Below are positions 1 to 10,675 of a stretch of DNA of 64,000 nt, in pieces. The stretch comes from Cordilura impudica (taxonomy: Eukaryota; Arthropoda; Insecta; Diptera; Scathophagidae). Location of the stretch: contig OY821519.1 of the NCBI GenBank assembly GCA_963682025.1, forward strand, positions 162,725,966 to 162,789,965, written 5' to 3'. Each line of letters starts with the position of its first letter. Position 1 is the stretch's first letter. The position numbers and the translations under genes were made by a program. The notes under the pieces were generated by a model. That model worked only from the letters and a program-made list of their open reading frames with translations, did no database searches and was not told the origin of the DNA.

Positions 1-843
1 GCCATACATTAAGCAGTTCCAGCATTGAGTTGGTTTGTTCCTGGATTTCGATTTGTATTTTTTCCAAGAAATTATAATATTGGAAATTGTTCGTACATTT
101 TTTAAGGCAGTTGGGTTAAAATTTATACGAACAAAGTGAACTTTGTAAACTGCATTATTGTTTGAACTGAATTTGGTGACTATTTTAGTTACGGGAGAAG
201 GGGATAGGTTGTAGTTTTTTAGCTCCTTGAAGATTTCCTAAGAGTTTATGCGGGGTAAACCGTGTAAGAAGGTGGTGTATAACCTATTTTCTTTGGAGCC
301 ATAAGAATGAAACTCCATCTTACTCTCTTTAAGTGTTTGCTTGTAGCATTCGTACATTTTTTACTTGGAGCAAATATTTTGGTACCAATTGAAGTACGTT
401 TGAATATACAATCCTTACCAAGCAGCTTTTGTATTTCTGTAAATGAAGCGTTAGCTTCTACAACAATGGGTGGAGGTTTGTGTTCCTTAACATCGTTAAT
501 ATTTGATACGGGAGTTACGTCCATATCATTGAGGCCAGCAAGCAGGCTAAATATGTTGCTTGAAGTTGACGCAATGTTCGAGTTAACAAAACCCGGAGGA
601 AGTTTTGTCATCTTCTTGTTGGCAAGGAGCTTTCTTTTTGATGATGATTAGGCCCCTCGGCCATCGCTAAATTATTATTCCTGTTTTAAGCTGGATTGTC
701 TACCACGTGAATTCAAATGAGATCAAGAATAAACAATTGCAAAAACAAAAGTATACACTTGTTTTTAATTTTAAATAGTTGTACTCTAAGCGCTTTAATT
801 ATTTACACGACCGTTCGTAAAGAGAGATAGATTCGAACTCGAA
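1..843 (-). mobile_element. LINE-0: 5' end of a jockey-like non-LTR element
   Basis: This stretch is nearly the same sequence as 11162-12002 and, inverted, as the start of the LINE at 19439. It covers the 5' UTR and the first part of ORF1; the rest lies beyond the left edge. The 5' end is placed near 843, where similarity to the other two copies stops after the conserved GTTCGAA start. ORF1 is broken: the reading frame at 246-611 matches the N-terminal part of the intact ORF1 at 10662-11825, then shifts. The target-site duplication cannot be seen because the 3' end is outside the window. Confidence 0.85.
246..611 (-). pseudogene. LINE-0 ORF1 N-terminal fragment, frameshifted
   Basis: The readable protein starts MTKLPPGFVNSNIASTSSN and parallels residues about 19-140 of the ORF1 encoded at 10662-11825. 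That protein is the gag-like nucleic-acid binding chaperone of jockey-clade LINEs. A frameshift near 340-350 leads into a different frame that mimics a C-terminus. The region from 1 to 243 corresponds to the later part of the ORF1 domain upstream of the zinc knuckles, which are off the window. The copy cannot make a functional ORF1 protein. Confidence 0.75.
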
Positions 844-1289
844 AGGAAGTATATAAAATAAAATAACAAATAAAAAAAAATAACTATATTTATTTCACCT
901 CGTTGCAATTGTTATTGTTTCATCTTCAATTTTCTAAGAGTTTATTTTCTGTGAATTTAAATTTCATATCCGTTATTATTATTTTTAAATTATTTTCGCT
1001 TGACACTTTTATGATTCACATGCTTCGTACTGTATAGCATTTTTAATAAATTCCTTTCCTCGTTATTTTCACTTTATATGCAGTTCCATTTCTGGTGGAC
1101 CTTATTATTTAGTGGGTGTACCTTATTAATTATATCATCTTTTGTTTTTTCTATTTATTGTTTTTGGATGATGAATATTTAGATGTGGTAATACCATTTT
1201 GTCTTAATGTTTCAGCGAATATTGGTGTTTAATTTTACATTTGTGCCTTTTATTACTACAAATGTAATCTACCATCAATAAGATGGAGT
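844..1289. other. AT-rich stretch, nothing recognised
   Basis: I see no coding pattern, inverted repeat or similarity to other parts of the window here. It is low-complexity, AT-rich DNA between a LINE copy and a Tc1-like relic. Confidence 0.5.
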
Positions 1290-1860
1290 ATTGAGAAACA
1301 AACGTAGTTTTCAGTAAGTAAAACGGTATCTCATCGCAAAGATAGCGTTTTACAGCGAATGAGCCCGAAGAATCGTTTTAAAAGTGCCGTCGAAATAAGA
1401 GATCTCGAACAAAAGTGCCAAGTTAGCATTAGTGTAGGAACGGTTCGCATACGAATCCACGAATTCGGCCTTTGTGGCCATGCACCGCAATCGGACTCTC
1501 GACCAATGTAGAATCATTATATGGTCTGATGACAGAAATGTGCAGATAATCTTTCGTACGTGCGACGTTTTCCTGGACAAAGATTTAAAGAAAAGTGTGT
1601 AATTAGAACGGTTAAGAGTCCTCGTCCTCAAATGATCTGGGGATGTTTTTCTTATCATGTGCGGAGTCGCTTGTTCCTTGTGGATGGAATTATGAACGGA
1701 TAAAAATATGGCTAACGGGTTTTGTCATGTCATGTTTGCAGGAGCAATACGGACGTTCTAGTGAGGCTACCTTTCAAGATGACTTCGCACCGTGTTCCCC
1801 GCCAATAGTTTTGATAATAAATATACTATCGTTATATACGCATGTTTGTAGAAAAAATTA
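1290..1860 (+). pseudogene. Tc1/mariner-type transposase relic
   Basis: Plus-strand fragments in shifting frames read as parts of a Tc1-like DDE transposase, which cuts and pastes DNA transposons in the nucleus. Near 1430-1490 is VGTVRIRIHEFGL, like the second DNA-binding helix-turn-helix (TVRRRLHEAGL in the family). Near 1530 is WSDD, matching the first catalytic block (WSDES). Near 1611-1650 is RPQMIWGCFS, matching the MVWGCFS block. Near 1768-1800 is FQDDFAPCS, matching the second catalytic block FQQDNAPCH. Several stops and frameshifts separate the blocks, and no terminal inverted repeats could be placed, so this is a dead, internally decayed copy. Each match is short, but order and spacing fit the family. 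Confidence 0.72.
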
Positions 1861-2464
1861 TAAAATAATTCTTTAAATTTTGTTTAAAGGTGCAAAAATA
1901 TTCAAGGACTTGGGTATTCAACACATGGCCTCAGAATAAACTGGAGCTAAAAAGAATTATGGAAAATTTCTGGGAAAATGAGATTTTAAACAGTGAATTG
2001 CAAAAAACCGATATACATATATATATAGGAAAATAAAAATTATCCTCTTATTTATTTTCTATGGAAACAAAACAAATACAATGAAATTTATAATATCCAT
2101 GTTCAAAAAATTTTGCATGTTGTCCAAACATAAGCTAAGAAATTTAAAAAAAAAACTGCGAAAAATTAAGTGGTAAGATGTGCGTGACCGCAGGTTTAAG
2201 TCCATTATTAAATAATTTTTATAAAACAATTTTTATAAACAATTTTTTTACTTAATTTAATTTAAAGGTATTGAAGTAGTCCTCTTGAAGTAGTTGCTTT
2301 AATCGTGCGCCAATGTATATTTTATAGAATATAGTGTAAATAAATATTATGGTCGGTTTTTGAGGTAACACGCACTTGCAGTTTATTGTAAATATTAAAA
2401 TTGGGCGTTTATAAATAAAAACTTTAGTAGGTACTAATATTTGTATTATGTACAGAGCCGAGAG
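1861..2464. other. AT-rich stretch, nothing recognised
   Basis: No open reading frame of interest, no repeat shared with the rest of the window. It separates the Tc1-like relic from the inverted repeat. Confidence 0.5.
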
Positions 2465-3272
2465 TAAATATATATACGGCTTAAGTCGAGTTTAAGGACG
2501 TCACCCCGATCCGTTCCAAATTTTTACCACTTATACATTTTATTGCGATTCTAGAAAAGTATATTTTTTTCGGTCGAGCATATTTTCGGAGTTAATGACC
2601 TACAAAGCTTTAACTTTGGTTTGTATATAACTGTGTTATTTTGTATCGGATTTCAGCAATATATATATCATTGGAAAGCTTACTTGAGTGCCTTTTAACT
2701 CGTTATGAGTCTATTTAAGTTTTTGTATTTTTTTCAAGTTTTTTTTTGGAAAACGTGGCATTATCTCATAAAATGATCTAAATAAGGTTGGTATTTACAA
2801 CAACTGAATGAAAGCTGGGTCCACTAGCTTCATTTCGATGTATAGTTTGTCTGTTAACCCTTTCAGGACCGGATGTATTACGGATTTAACCTACACTTTT
2901 AAGTTTTTTTTATGTTATTTCTATATGGACATCAAAATGAAGATAGTGGACCCAACTTTCATTCAGTTGTTATAAATACCAACATTATATAGATCATTTT
3001 ATGAGATGCCAGGTTTTCAGAAAAATTAAAAAAAAAAATAGGTCCATAACGGGTTAATTGATTTCGAATGATATATTGCTGAAATTCGATACTAAATAAC
3101 AAATTTATATACAACGCAAAGGCAAAGCTTTGTCGGTCCTAAACTCCGAAAATGTGCTCGACCAAACAAACATTTTTTTCTCCTAAATCACCCCCAAAAG
3201 CCCCTAACCAAAAAAAAATTAACAAAATCGGGATGACGCCCGTAAACTCAACTTGTTCCATATATACTTTGA
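2465..3272. repeat. Old imperfect inverted repeat (foldback-like element)
   Basis: The left arm at about 2465-2850 and the right arm at about 2915-3272 are reverse complements with roughly a quarter of positions changed and small indels. Matching landmarks are GGTCGAGCA/TGCTCGACC, TTTCAGCAATATAT/ATATTGCTGAAAT and TGGGTCCACTA/TAGTGGACCC. The spacer is about 65 bases. A diverged single arm recurs at 49020-49180. No transposase is present. The open frames inside it are side effects of the palindrome, not genes. The structure fits a foldback or long-TIR non-autonomous DNA transposon; no target duplication was found. Confidence 0.75.
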
Positions 3273-4186
3273 ATATGCCGAAAAATAAATTACCTTCAGA
3301 TAGTTCCAACTCAAGTTCAGCTAACTTCTCCCTTATATCTGTGGGAAGAGACATATTTTCTACACCGCCCAAACAATCTGCAGACATTTTTCAGACGTAT
3401 GAAAGTACTCTAAAACTATTAATAAACTTCAAGTTTGTTTTTCATAAAGCAGGAGTTATGATGGTGAATCAGAATAGAATTAAATTTAAATCACTATTTA
3501 ACATATCAAAAATTATAAATAAGTATTAAGTACGAATTGATAATGAAATGCTTTTTTACTTTTAATATATACGCATATGTATATGGAGGATTTTATGTAT
3601 ACGGATGGTTGTGTATGTTTTTTATCATAGGGCAGTATCCTTAGAAAAAAAATATGTACTTAGGAGCACAATATTTTAGGCAATTTATTTATTGCTGCAT
3701 AACACATATTTACTCTATTTGTTTCATTATTTTTCTTAATATTTTAAAACGAAAACACATTAATAAAATGTTAGATTTTTCTTAGCAGAAAACTCTTTTG
3801 ACACTTAAATCTAACTGAGTTGCCCTTACTTAAATAAAAATAGAAACATCAAACAGTGCTGTCACACCGCACAGTCAATCGAGCCCATACAAAATTGTAT
3901 AATAAAGAAGGAGACAACGCACAATTATGAAATTTGGTACTTTAATGATCTAAATTGAAATATGTTATTTAGATTTAAATATGTTATTTAGTTTGTGTTA
4001 TAGTTTGGCAGAAAAAATGGATTAAAACTCCAGAAAATTGGTATTTTTTACATTTGTCAATAATTCTCATAATATTTTTTTATAAATTTCTTGTTTTGTT
4101 TGTCAATTACTACATATCTGTCACAAGCGATAGCGACCTTTTTCGGCTTATACCACTGACAGACATATGGTATAGAAAGCATGGTA
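3273..4186. other. AT-rich stretch, nothing recognised
   Basis: This is flanking DNA in which provirus A is inserted. A short direct duplication (ATGTTATTTAG twice near 3963-3990) is visible. No gene or element is recognised. Confidence 0.45.
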
Positions 4187-4190
4187 TGTA

Positions 4191-4552
4191 AGTTAAATAA
4201 AATAAAGATTTATTTATGGTTTGAGTACTTTACTACAACTGACTGTTGGTAGTCAATAATTTTATTTATAAAAGTACAATAATGATTACTAAGCATTTAC
4301 GGTAGGTATTTACGACAAACAAATGGTAGACGCATTGTCAACATTTTTAATAAAATAAATTTTAAATTCTTATTTTTGATTGCGACACACATTGTTATGT
4401 GAGTCGCAATTGGGTCACATTATTATGGGAAGACATTCTATTGAACTTAAACAAATTGCTATGTGGACGGCGCGTGTATTGAAATATGCAATGTAGGTAA
4501 AATGCAGTAAAGTGATTAGAGGAATTCACAAGTAATATTTTTTGTATTAACT
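4191..4552 (-). repeat. 3' LTR of element A
   Basis: This 362-bp LTR is almost identical to 18702-19064. I count three substitutions and one missing base. It starts AGTTAATAC and ends TTTAACT in element orientation and is followed by the target duplication TGTA. It lies next to the polypurine tract. Confidence 0.93.
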
Positions 4553-4563
4553 CTTCCCCCGAC
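4553..4563 (-). promoter_or_regulatory. Polypurine tract of element A
   Basis: On the minus strand the sequence directly before the 3' LTR is GTCGGGGGAAG, a purine run in the position where plus-strand DNA synthesis starts in LTR retroelements. Confidence 0.75.
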
Positions 4564-4587
4564 AAAACGAGCGTCCCGATCGTTAAT

Positions 4588-4669
4588 TCAAAAATAGGGG
4601 ATTTGCGTAATTCTTGATACTGGGCCACATTTTGTCTCATTATCTCCTTGTGGAATATTTTGTATTGGT
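4588..4669 (-). pseudogene. env: Element A env, last segment beyond the LINE insertion
   Basis: This is the piece of env separated from 12003-13389 by LINE-1. An open stretch on the minus strand runs from the 16-bp target duplication (4670-4685) to a stop at 4588-4590, just upstream of the polypurine tract. It would encode the last part of the cytoplasmic tail of the envelope protein. Assignment rests on position and on the matching duplication at 12003-12018. Confidence 0.65.
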
Positions 4670-4984
4670 AGGCCAATATTTAGTTCAATTTTCAATTAAA
4701 TATTCTTCCTTTATTTACATATTTTAACAAAATTTGATATTTACATATGAGATCTTATCTTAACATAGATATTGCAACAAATAATATATACGATCTAAAG
4801 ACATTAAATAGTTTTTATTTTATTTTTTAATGATTTTTAAAGGAAAATGGGAGGGAAAAAACCTTTATATGATTTAATAATTTCAAATACTATCTGAAAA
4901 TATTTATATGCTTATAGAAGGTTTATTAGAAATAATAGACCTCTATAAGCATATAATTTTCAATTTGGTGACTTCTTTTTAATT

Positions 4985-7159
4985 TTACGTTACTTCTCTA
5001 CATTCTCTTATCAGTGGGTAAGAGGAATTTTCAATTTTGGCAAAATAATTGTTGTTAATCCTTGTTATGAAATCGATAATTTTTTCATACCCTGTTTCTT
5101 CATGAAGAAGATTTGTAGGATACCTCCAGGGCTTTTTATTTATCATTTTAAGACATTTGTTTTGTATAATTTGTAAGCGTTTTAGGTGGCAGTTGGCAGC
5201 GTCACTCCAAATAGGACACGCGTATGTTAATATCGGCCTTATAACACTTTTGAAGAGTAGATTTTTGTTTTTGGGGCTTAGAAATGACCTTCTATTTAGT
5301 AGTGGCCATAATGCTTTAAATGATTTTATAGCTTTTTGACACGTAGCCATAATATGTTGTTTAAATGTAAGCTTTTTGTCCAAGACAACTCCGAGATATT
5401 TGACCTCGTTAAGTACATTTATGGTATTATTTCCAATAAGAAGATGACGTCTTGGCAGTCTTTTGGGAGATTTGTTGAATGGAAAAATTATTGCTTGGGT
5501 CTTGTTTGGATTAATTTTGATTTTCCATTTGTGAAAATATTTACTGCAATTTACAAGTCCGTTTTCCATTTTCTTCAGGAGTGCGCTTGTAAGTTTGTTT
5601 GAAGAAATTAACGCAGTATCATCTGCGTAATAAGCAATTTTCATATATTTCGGGACTTTAAAATCGGATGTATACATCGAGTAAAGCAATGGCGACAAGA
5701 CAGATCCTTGAGGTAACCCTGTGGTAATGGTTTTTGGAGATGATGTTTCATTATTAATCGCAACTTTAAAGTTTCTGCCGTGAATGAAATCTGAAATAAG
5801 TTTGCATAAATATTTTGGTATATTTGCATCAAGAAGTTTAAATAAGAGGCCATTATGCCAAACGGTGTCAAACGCTTTTTCAATATCTAACAATATTAGA
5901 CCCGTTGAACGTTTATTGTTTTTATTTGTGGTTATTTGATTTTTAATTCTGTTTATTTGGTGCGTAGTGCTATGCCCTTCTTTAAATCCAAATTGTTCTT
6001 TGGCAACAATAGAATTGGTCGTTACAAATTCACTAAGACGAGAATGTAGTATTTTTTCAAATATTTTACCTAAGTTACTTAATAGACCAATAGGTCTGTA
6101 GCTGTTTGGGTTATTTTTTGGCTTACTAGGTTTGTTTATGGCTATAACCTTAGCATTTTTGAAATGGTTTGGGAAATAGTTGAGTTTGATGCAGCTGTTA
6201 AATATTATAACCAGTAATTTTAGAGCTTTGAGTGGTAGTTTCTTTAAGAGCAGGTTCGGAACATTGTCAAAACCAGGGGATTTTGAGGGTTTTAATGATG
6301 AGACAATATTCATTACTTCTTCAAGAGATGTATAAATAGCTGATTCAGAACTAGGATTTTCCTTGTTAAAATTATTTACTGTTGTATTTATTAGTGTATC
6401 TGCCGAGTGGTTATAGTACGAAGTGAGGTTATTTGCTTGGACAAATGTATTTGCCAGGACTTCAGCCTTGTCCTTATCAGATGTTATTTTTTTATTTCCA
6501 ACTTTAAAGTGAGCGATTTGATTTTTTCCTTTTCCTCTCAAGTTCCTGCTTATTTTCCAAAATGATTTATCACCTGGTTTTAAATTGGATAATAATTGAG
6601 ACCATTTCTTATTGCGCTCCGAATTAATACTTTTATCAATCATGTTACTTAGAAACTTAGTAGTACATTGATTATAAAAAGTTTGCTCGGCTATATTTGA
6701 AGATCGTTGGCTTTTTCTTTTAAAGCTTCTTCTTAGTTTAATATATTTTACAGTACTTTGTGGTAATGTGTAATTATTTTGTTGAGTTATTTTAGGTGTG
6801 GACACATCCCTTGCTTCGAAAACTACATTTATAAATTTTTGGATTTCCTGATCAATAACTACCTTGGTATTGTATATATCCGAATATAACGTGATTTTAT
6901 TTTCTAAAAAATTCATATAAATGTTCCAGTTGGTTGCACTATAATCATAATAATTGAGGTCAACCTGCAAGGCCGTTGATCTTTTAAGTGTACATATAAT
7001 GGGGCGATGGTCTGATGGTATTTCGTAATCCATTGTTTTTACGTCTATATCTAAAGCGGAATTGCTTAAAATAATATCGACTGTGGATGCTTCGCGATTG
7101 TGTTGATGGGGGAATAGGGTTGGTCTATTAGGGTAGTGAATGAAAAAATTGCTTGATTG
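4985..7159 (-). pseudogene. LINE-1 ORF2, C-terminal part: endonuclease end plus reverse transcriptase
   Basis: This open frame encodes the end of the APE-type endonuclease and the whole reverse transcriptase, which together nick genomic DNA and prime cDNA synthesis there. The endonuclease block SDHRPI is near 7000. RT blocks in order are KPSKSPGFDNVP, NSYRPIGLLSN, LLDIEKAFDTVWHN, GLPQGSVLSPLLYSMYTSDF and the catalytic IAYYADDTALIS. The C-terminal cysteine-containing tail typical of jockey follows to the stop at 4985. The frame stays open upstream to 7300, but those roughly 45 residues are read from the inserted element at 7168 and are not native. No stop or frameshift is visible in this half; only the insertion breaks ORF2. 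Confidence 0.92.
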
Positions 7160-7167
7160 CTGTAGGT
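7160..7167. repeat. 8-bp target-site duplication, left copy
   Basis: CTGTAGGT occurs here and again at 10178-10185. The uninterrupted LINE-2 copy at about 20680 has the site only once, which shows that the 3.0-kb segment between is an insertion. Confidence 0.9.
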
Positions 7168-7489
7168 CACAGCCTAACACAGTCGTGACAACTTGACAGC
7201 TGTCAAAAAAGTAAACACGAACCGTATGGCTTTGTTTACTTTTTTTTCTTAGAATTGCTATAACAACTTTGAGAAAGAGATTAAAAAATAAAATATACAA
7301 AATATAATGTGTGCAAGTGAACAGCTACACATGTTTGTAACCAGCATAAAAAACAATAATAATGGAAAAAATAGTGAGTATTTGCTATTGATAAAAATTT
7401 AAAAAACATTAATAATATCGTATTATCTGTTTTGATATAAAAATATGTATAAAAGGTGTATATTAAAACACATAGCTTGTGATTTGTTT

Positions 7490-8115
7490 TACGTAAGACA
7501 ATTACATTCAAGACTACTCAAGCTAGGGCCGAAGGAAGAAAGCAAAAATTACTATTGCTGGCACAAAAAAAGGCGGCCAAGAAGGAAGAAGCAAAACAAC
7601 GATGATGAACAATATGAAGATGCTGGATAATGTAGCCGACATGCTGGATGGTGAAGATTCGAAATTTTTGCAATCGAAAAGAGGCAAAAACAACGAAAAG
7701 TAAACATGCTGCTGGTGATGATGAAAGGATGATGAAAGTAAACATGATATTAAGAATTGTTTCCGTTTTGTGTTTGCCAAAGATAAAAAGCTTCACATGA
7801 CTCTTTTCACAATATGTACGTCGCGTTAATCATTTAATCAACGCCAAAAACAACAATTTCAACTTGGAATGTATAACTTGTTTGTGGGCTTTGAAGATAA
7901 AAAATGTTTATGTAGATGCAGAGAAAGAAAATGAATTGAAACAAAAGAAGTTGGAGGCACATCGTCAACGTTTGTTGAGTTTATCGAAAAAGGAACGCAA
8001 ACAACATAAAAAGTTGGCTGAGTTAAAATAGGAGTTGGATGAGACAAAAGCCAATTCTAAGGTTTTGAGTGACATTTTGGAGGGTTTTGCTGATGCTTGT
8101 AAAAATTTGTTTTAA
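7490..8115 (+). pseudogene. NOC3-like nucleolar protein gene fragment (captured)
   Basis: Plus-strand reading gives, in shifting frames, a lysine-rich stretch (RAEGRKQKLLLLAQKKAAKK), an acidic block with NVADMLDGEDSKFLQSKRG, then a long open stretch with NHLINAKNNNFNLE, LKIKNVYVDAEKENELKQKK, LLSLSKKERKQHKKLAELK, an in-frame stop, and LEGFADACKNLF. The pattern of IK-V-VD, a basic KKERK block, an E/L-rich helix and LEGFA matches the region before the CBF domain of NOC3 proteins, which act in ribosome assembly and replication licensing. Exons or parts are missing and frames are broken. The match is by remembered family pattern and is moderate; another basic nucleolar protein is possible. Confidence 0.5.
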
Positions 8116-9074
8116 GACAATTGCATACAATACTACTCAACCCAGGGCCGAAAGGAAGTAATCACAAATTACTATAGCTAAGCTAACCATTGGTGCAGTT
8201 GCTGGTGACGAAACTTTTCGCAAGTTGAATTGTGGTATTTTATTATTGTTTTTGATTACGACTTGCATGTAGAGTTCGTGTAATGCTTCTCATCGTAATT
8301 TGTCTGGTAATAATCCCATCACATTGGGTACTATACCGTTAGCTTCATACATAAAACATTAATTTTCTACTTTTTTATTCCTGTAAATAGACGGACTTGT
8401 ACACCTTGGAATGAAGTTAATGGAGGATTTAATTTTGATAAAAGCAAACAATAGAAGCAACAAAATCAATACGAATAGAAAAAAATGTAATGGTCAGAGT
8501 GGAATTATGTTTTTAATTTAATAAAATATGTGAATTATATTTTCAACAGCTCGAAAGCAAATAAATCTTAGTAGGAGAGAACGACCAACCATTAGCAGAA
8601 ATGGTAGCGCAACCTACATATTCCACAAAAGCCCATCAATCCTTAAACAAATTTTAATATATAAGAGAAGAGAAAAAATGTATTTGTAGATTTCCACCGT
8701 TTTTAAACATGATGTCCCCAAAATGATGACAATGTATGCTCAATTTATGAAAAGTAATATATAGATCACTTAAAACGCGTAAAAAAGTCGAAAGTAAAGC
8801 CAAAACTACAAATGGCTAAAGTTAAACCTCTAACTACAACATTAGTTCATTTTGATTGCTTTAATTTAAAACTAGAATTTAATGTAAATTTTTAATTATC
8901 TCTGTATCTATGCAAAAATAAAACGAAACTACGGGCATTTATTTCAAAACTAAAACAAAAGAATGGTTTATTATTTGAAAAACTTTTTTGATACTTTAAC
9001 ATAATGAAATGTATACATATATTTTTTTGAATTTTTCGATCTAACTACACAACATAGATTAAAATATAAAAAAA

Positions 9075-9741
9075 ATTCTTCAACTGACGTAAAGCACATT
9101 TATCAGCAGTACATTTGGCAATCCGATATTTTCTACCGAAAAACTTGTACGGTAACACGAACACGTCGGCCATCAGTTAATTTTTCGGGTTTGCTGAAAA
9201 TTAAAAATTTGATCCCATGTACAATTTAAATGTTAAAGCATAAAAAATAACATAAATTTGGCAGTTTCAGGTTCTTATCCAAGTAGTTCCCTTATTTGTA
9301 ATTTTGGCACCGAATTGCTAAATTGTTCAATTTCAGGACGCATCATATTATTGTAAACCAACTACACAGCATCTAAAGACATATTCGAGTCTAAAAATAT
9401 CGCACCTGCAACAGACTCGAAAACATCACCTAATTAATGCCTTTGGTATTTCAACGTCTTCATAATATTAACCTCTTCGTTTATACTATAACCATTTTTC
9501 GTATGAATACGCACAAAACGATCAATAGCTTCGTTACGACCTGAGACATGTGTCTAAAATATTTGCGGTTTTCATGCCTTACAGCTAATTACGCAAATAC
9601 GGTATTGTTAACTAAAGCAGATCTCAAATCGGTTAAGGCTCCAGGTGAATGTTCACTAGGTTCACTAGCTTCTTTAGCATCATATGCTATACTCCAAATA
9701 AGGTTTCAACGCAATCGGCAACAGATTTATCTAAACGAGAA
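9075..9741 (-). pseudogene. Dcr-1: Dicer-1 fragment: RNase IIIb and dsRNA-binding domain (captured)
   Basis: Minus-strand reading from 9740 gives [16 protein letters not shown], then [98 protein letters not shown] and EPETAKF, then KPEKLTDGRRVRVTV and YRIAKCTADKCALRQLK. This is the order of the second RNase III domain and C-terminal dsRNA-binding domain of insect Dicer-1, the enzyme that cuts pre-miRNAs. The acidic GDVFESVAGAIFLD motif includes catalytic residues. Between KF and KPEKL lie about 60 AT-rich bases ending TTTTCAG, an intron-like remnant, so capture was from DNA, not from mRNA. A jump between the first two blocks, frameshifts and stops make it non-functional. Confidence 0.88.
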
Positions 9742-10147
9742 ATAAAAATTAGTTTTATTTCCAATATATTTTATTTATATTTCGAGTTTTAATGAAATTA
9801 CCTGGAATACTATATTTTTTCTATAAATTTATTTACTGTAATGTGTTATGTTAAACACACTCACTTTAATTACATTATTATTTTGTCAGCAAATATCAGT
9901 TATAATGTAAATCTTATTTAACACACTTATTTCAATTTATAATACAATTAACTGCAATAAGAACGCGTTAATTTGCCCACAGAAATTTTAATTTGTGAAA
10001 ATGAATAAGCAGAAATAAATAATAAAAAAAATATACAACGTGTATAAGGGTGACAGCATATTATATTAATATAGTTGTTTCATCTGAAAGTGGTTGTAAA
10101 AATATTATGAAAATTTCTGTAGTTCACAAACAAAAATCTAGATGTCG

Positions 10148-10177
10148 CTAGTGTGTGTCTGGACTGGTTGGACGGTG
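10148..10177 (-). repeat. Right terminal inverted repeat of the 3.0-kb insertion
   Basis: Read inward from 10177 the end is CACCGTCCAACCAGTCCAG. It pairs with the left end at 7168-7190 with about four mismatches and one gap over 22 bases. The ORF2 frame runs into this end for some 12 residues before a stop. Confidence 0.7.
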
Positions 10178-10185
10178 CTGTAGGT

Positions 10186-10675
10186 TGTTGAGTGCAATTC
10201 CTGCAGTATTATTTGAACGGCAATTCCAAGAACAATGTTTGGCATTTAGGTCACCAAAAACTATATATTCTTTGGTGGAAGGTGTTAGGTTCAAGATATC
10301 AGCACAGAAGTTATGAGTATATCTTGGTGAATATAACGAAGATACAACAATAGGTCTATTATTTATAATAACTTCAATTGAGATGTTTTCGATTGATGAT
10401 GTGTTTGATATAAAGAGGTTTTTATGAGCGACAGATTTATGAATTAACAGAGCTACTCCTCCTCCTCTTGCATCTGTTCTGTCACTTCTATATAAATAAT
10501 AATTTTTAAAATAGGGTCTATGATTTTCTGAAAAAAATGTTTCATTCAAAGACGATATTTTAATATTTTCTCGTTCAATTAGTATCTCAAATTGTTTTAA
10601 TTTAGAAAAGTTTGAAATGCCATTAGCATTCAAGTGAAGCATTTTGAATTCGTTTAAATTATTAGTATAATCCAT
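10186..10675 (-). pseudogene. LINE-1 ORF2, N-terminal endonuclease part
   Basis: The frame starts with ATG at 10675 and overlaps the end of ORF1 by 14 bases, a common arrangement in jockey-type LINEs where ORF2 is made by re-initiation. It encodes the first three quarters of an APE-like endonuclease: LHLNANGISNF, SLNETFF with the metal-binding glutamate, SDRTDARGGGVALLIHKSV, VSSLYSPR and GDLNAKHCSWNC. The frame is then cut by the 3.0-kb insertion at 10185/7160 and continues at 7159. All expected motifs of this part are present. Confidence 0.9.

Larger units (their letters stand above)
7168..10177. mobile_element. 3.0-kb non-autonomous DNA transposon carrying host-gene fragments
   Basis: The segment is flanked by an 8-bp direct repeat and its ends are imperfect inverted repeats: CACAGCCTAACACAGTCGTG at 7168 and, read inward from 10177, CACCGTCCAACCAGTCCAG. 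An 8-bp duplication with termini starting CA fits the hAT superfamily, or less likely P. No transposase is seen. Instead it holds a plus-strand NOC3-like fragment (about 7490-8115) and a minus-strand Dicer-1 fragment (about 9075-9741). A 75-bp stretch at 7485-7560 is repeated with about 80% identity at 8105-8180. The rest is AT-rich and unrecognised. The superfamily is inferred from duplication length only. Confidence 0.8.

Noticed and set aside
3139..3529. Overlapping ORFs on both strands near 3152-3529
   Set aside because: They lie in the arm of an inverted repeat and have no family-like motifs.
4191..4552. Solo LTR
   Set aside because: It is paired with the LTR at 18702-19064 by matching TGTA duplications and by env continuity across the LINE.
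7160..7300. N-terminal 45 residues of the 771-residue frame at 4985-7300 as part of ORF2
   Set aside because: They are read from the inserted 3.0-kb element; true ORF2 sequence begins at about 7159.
8560..8880. Further exon of a captured gene (open stretch SRRERPTISRNGSATYIFHK)
   Set aside because: No family recognised and frames are short; may be 3' part of the NOC3-like gene, but unsupported.
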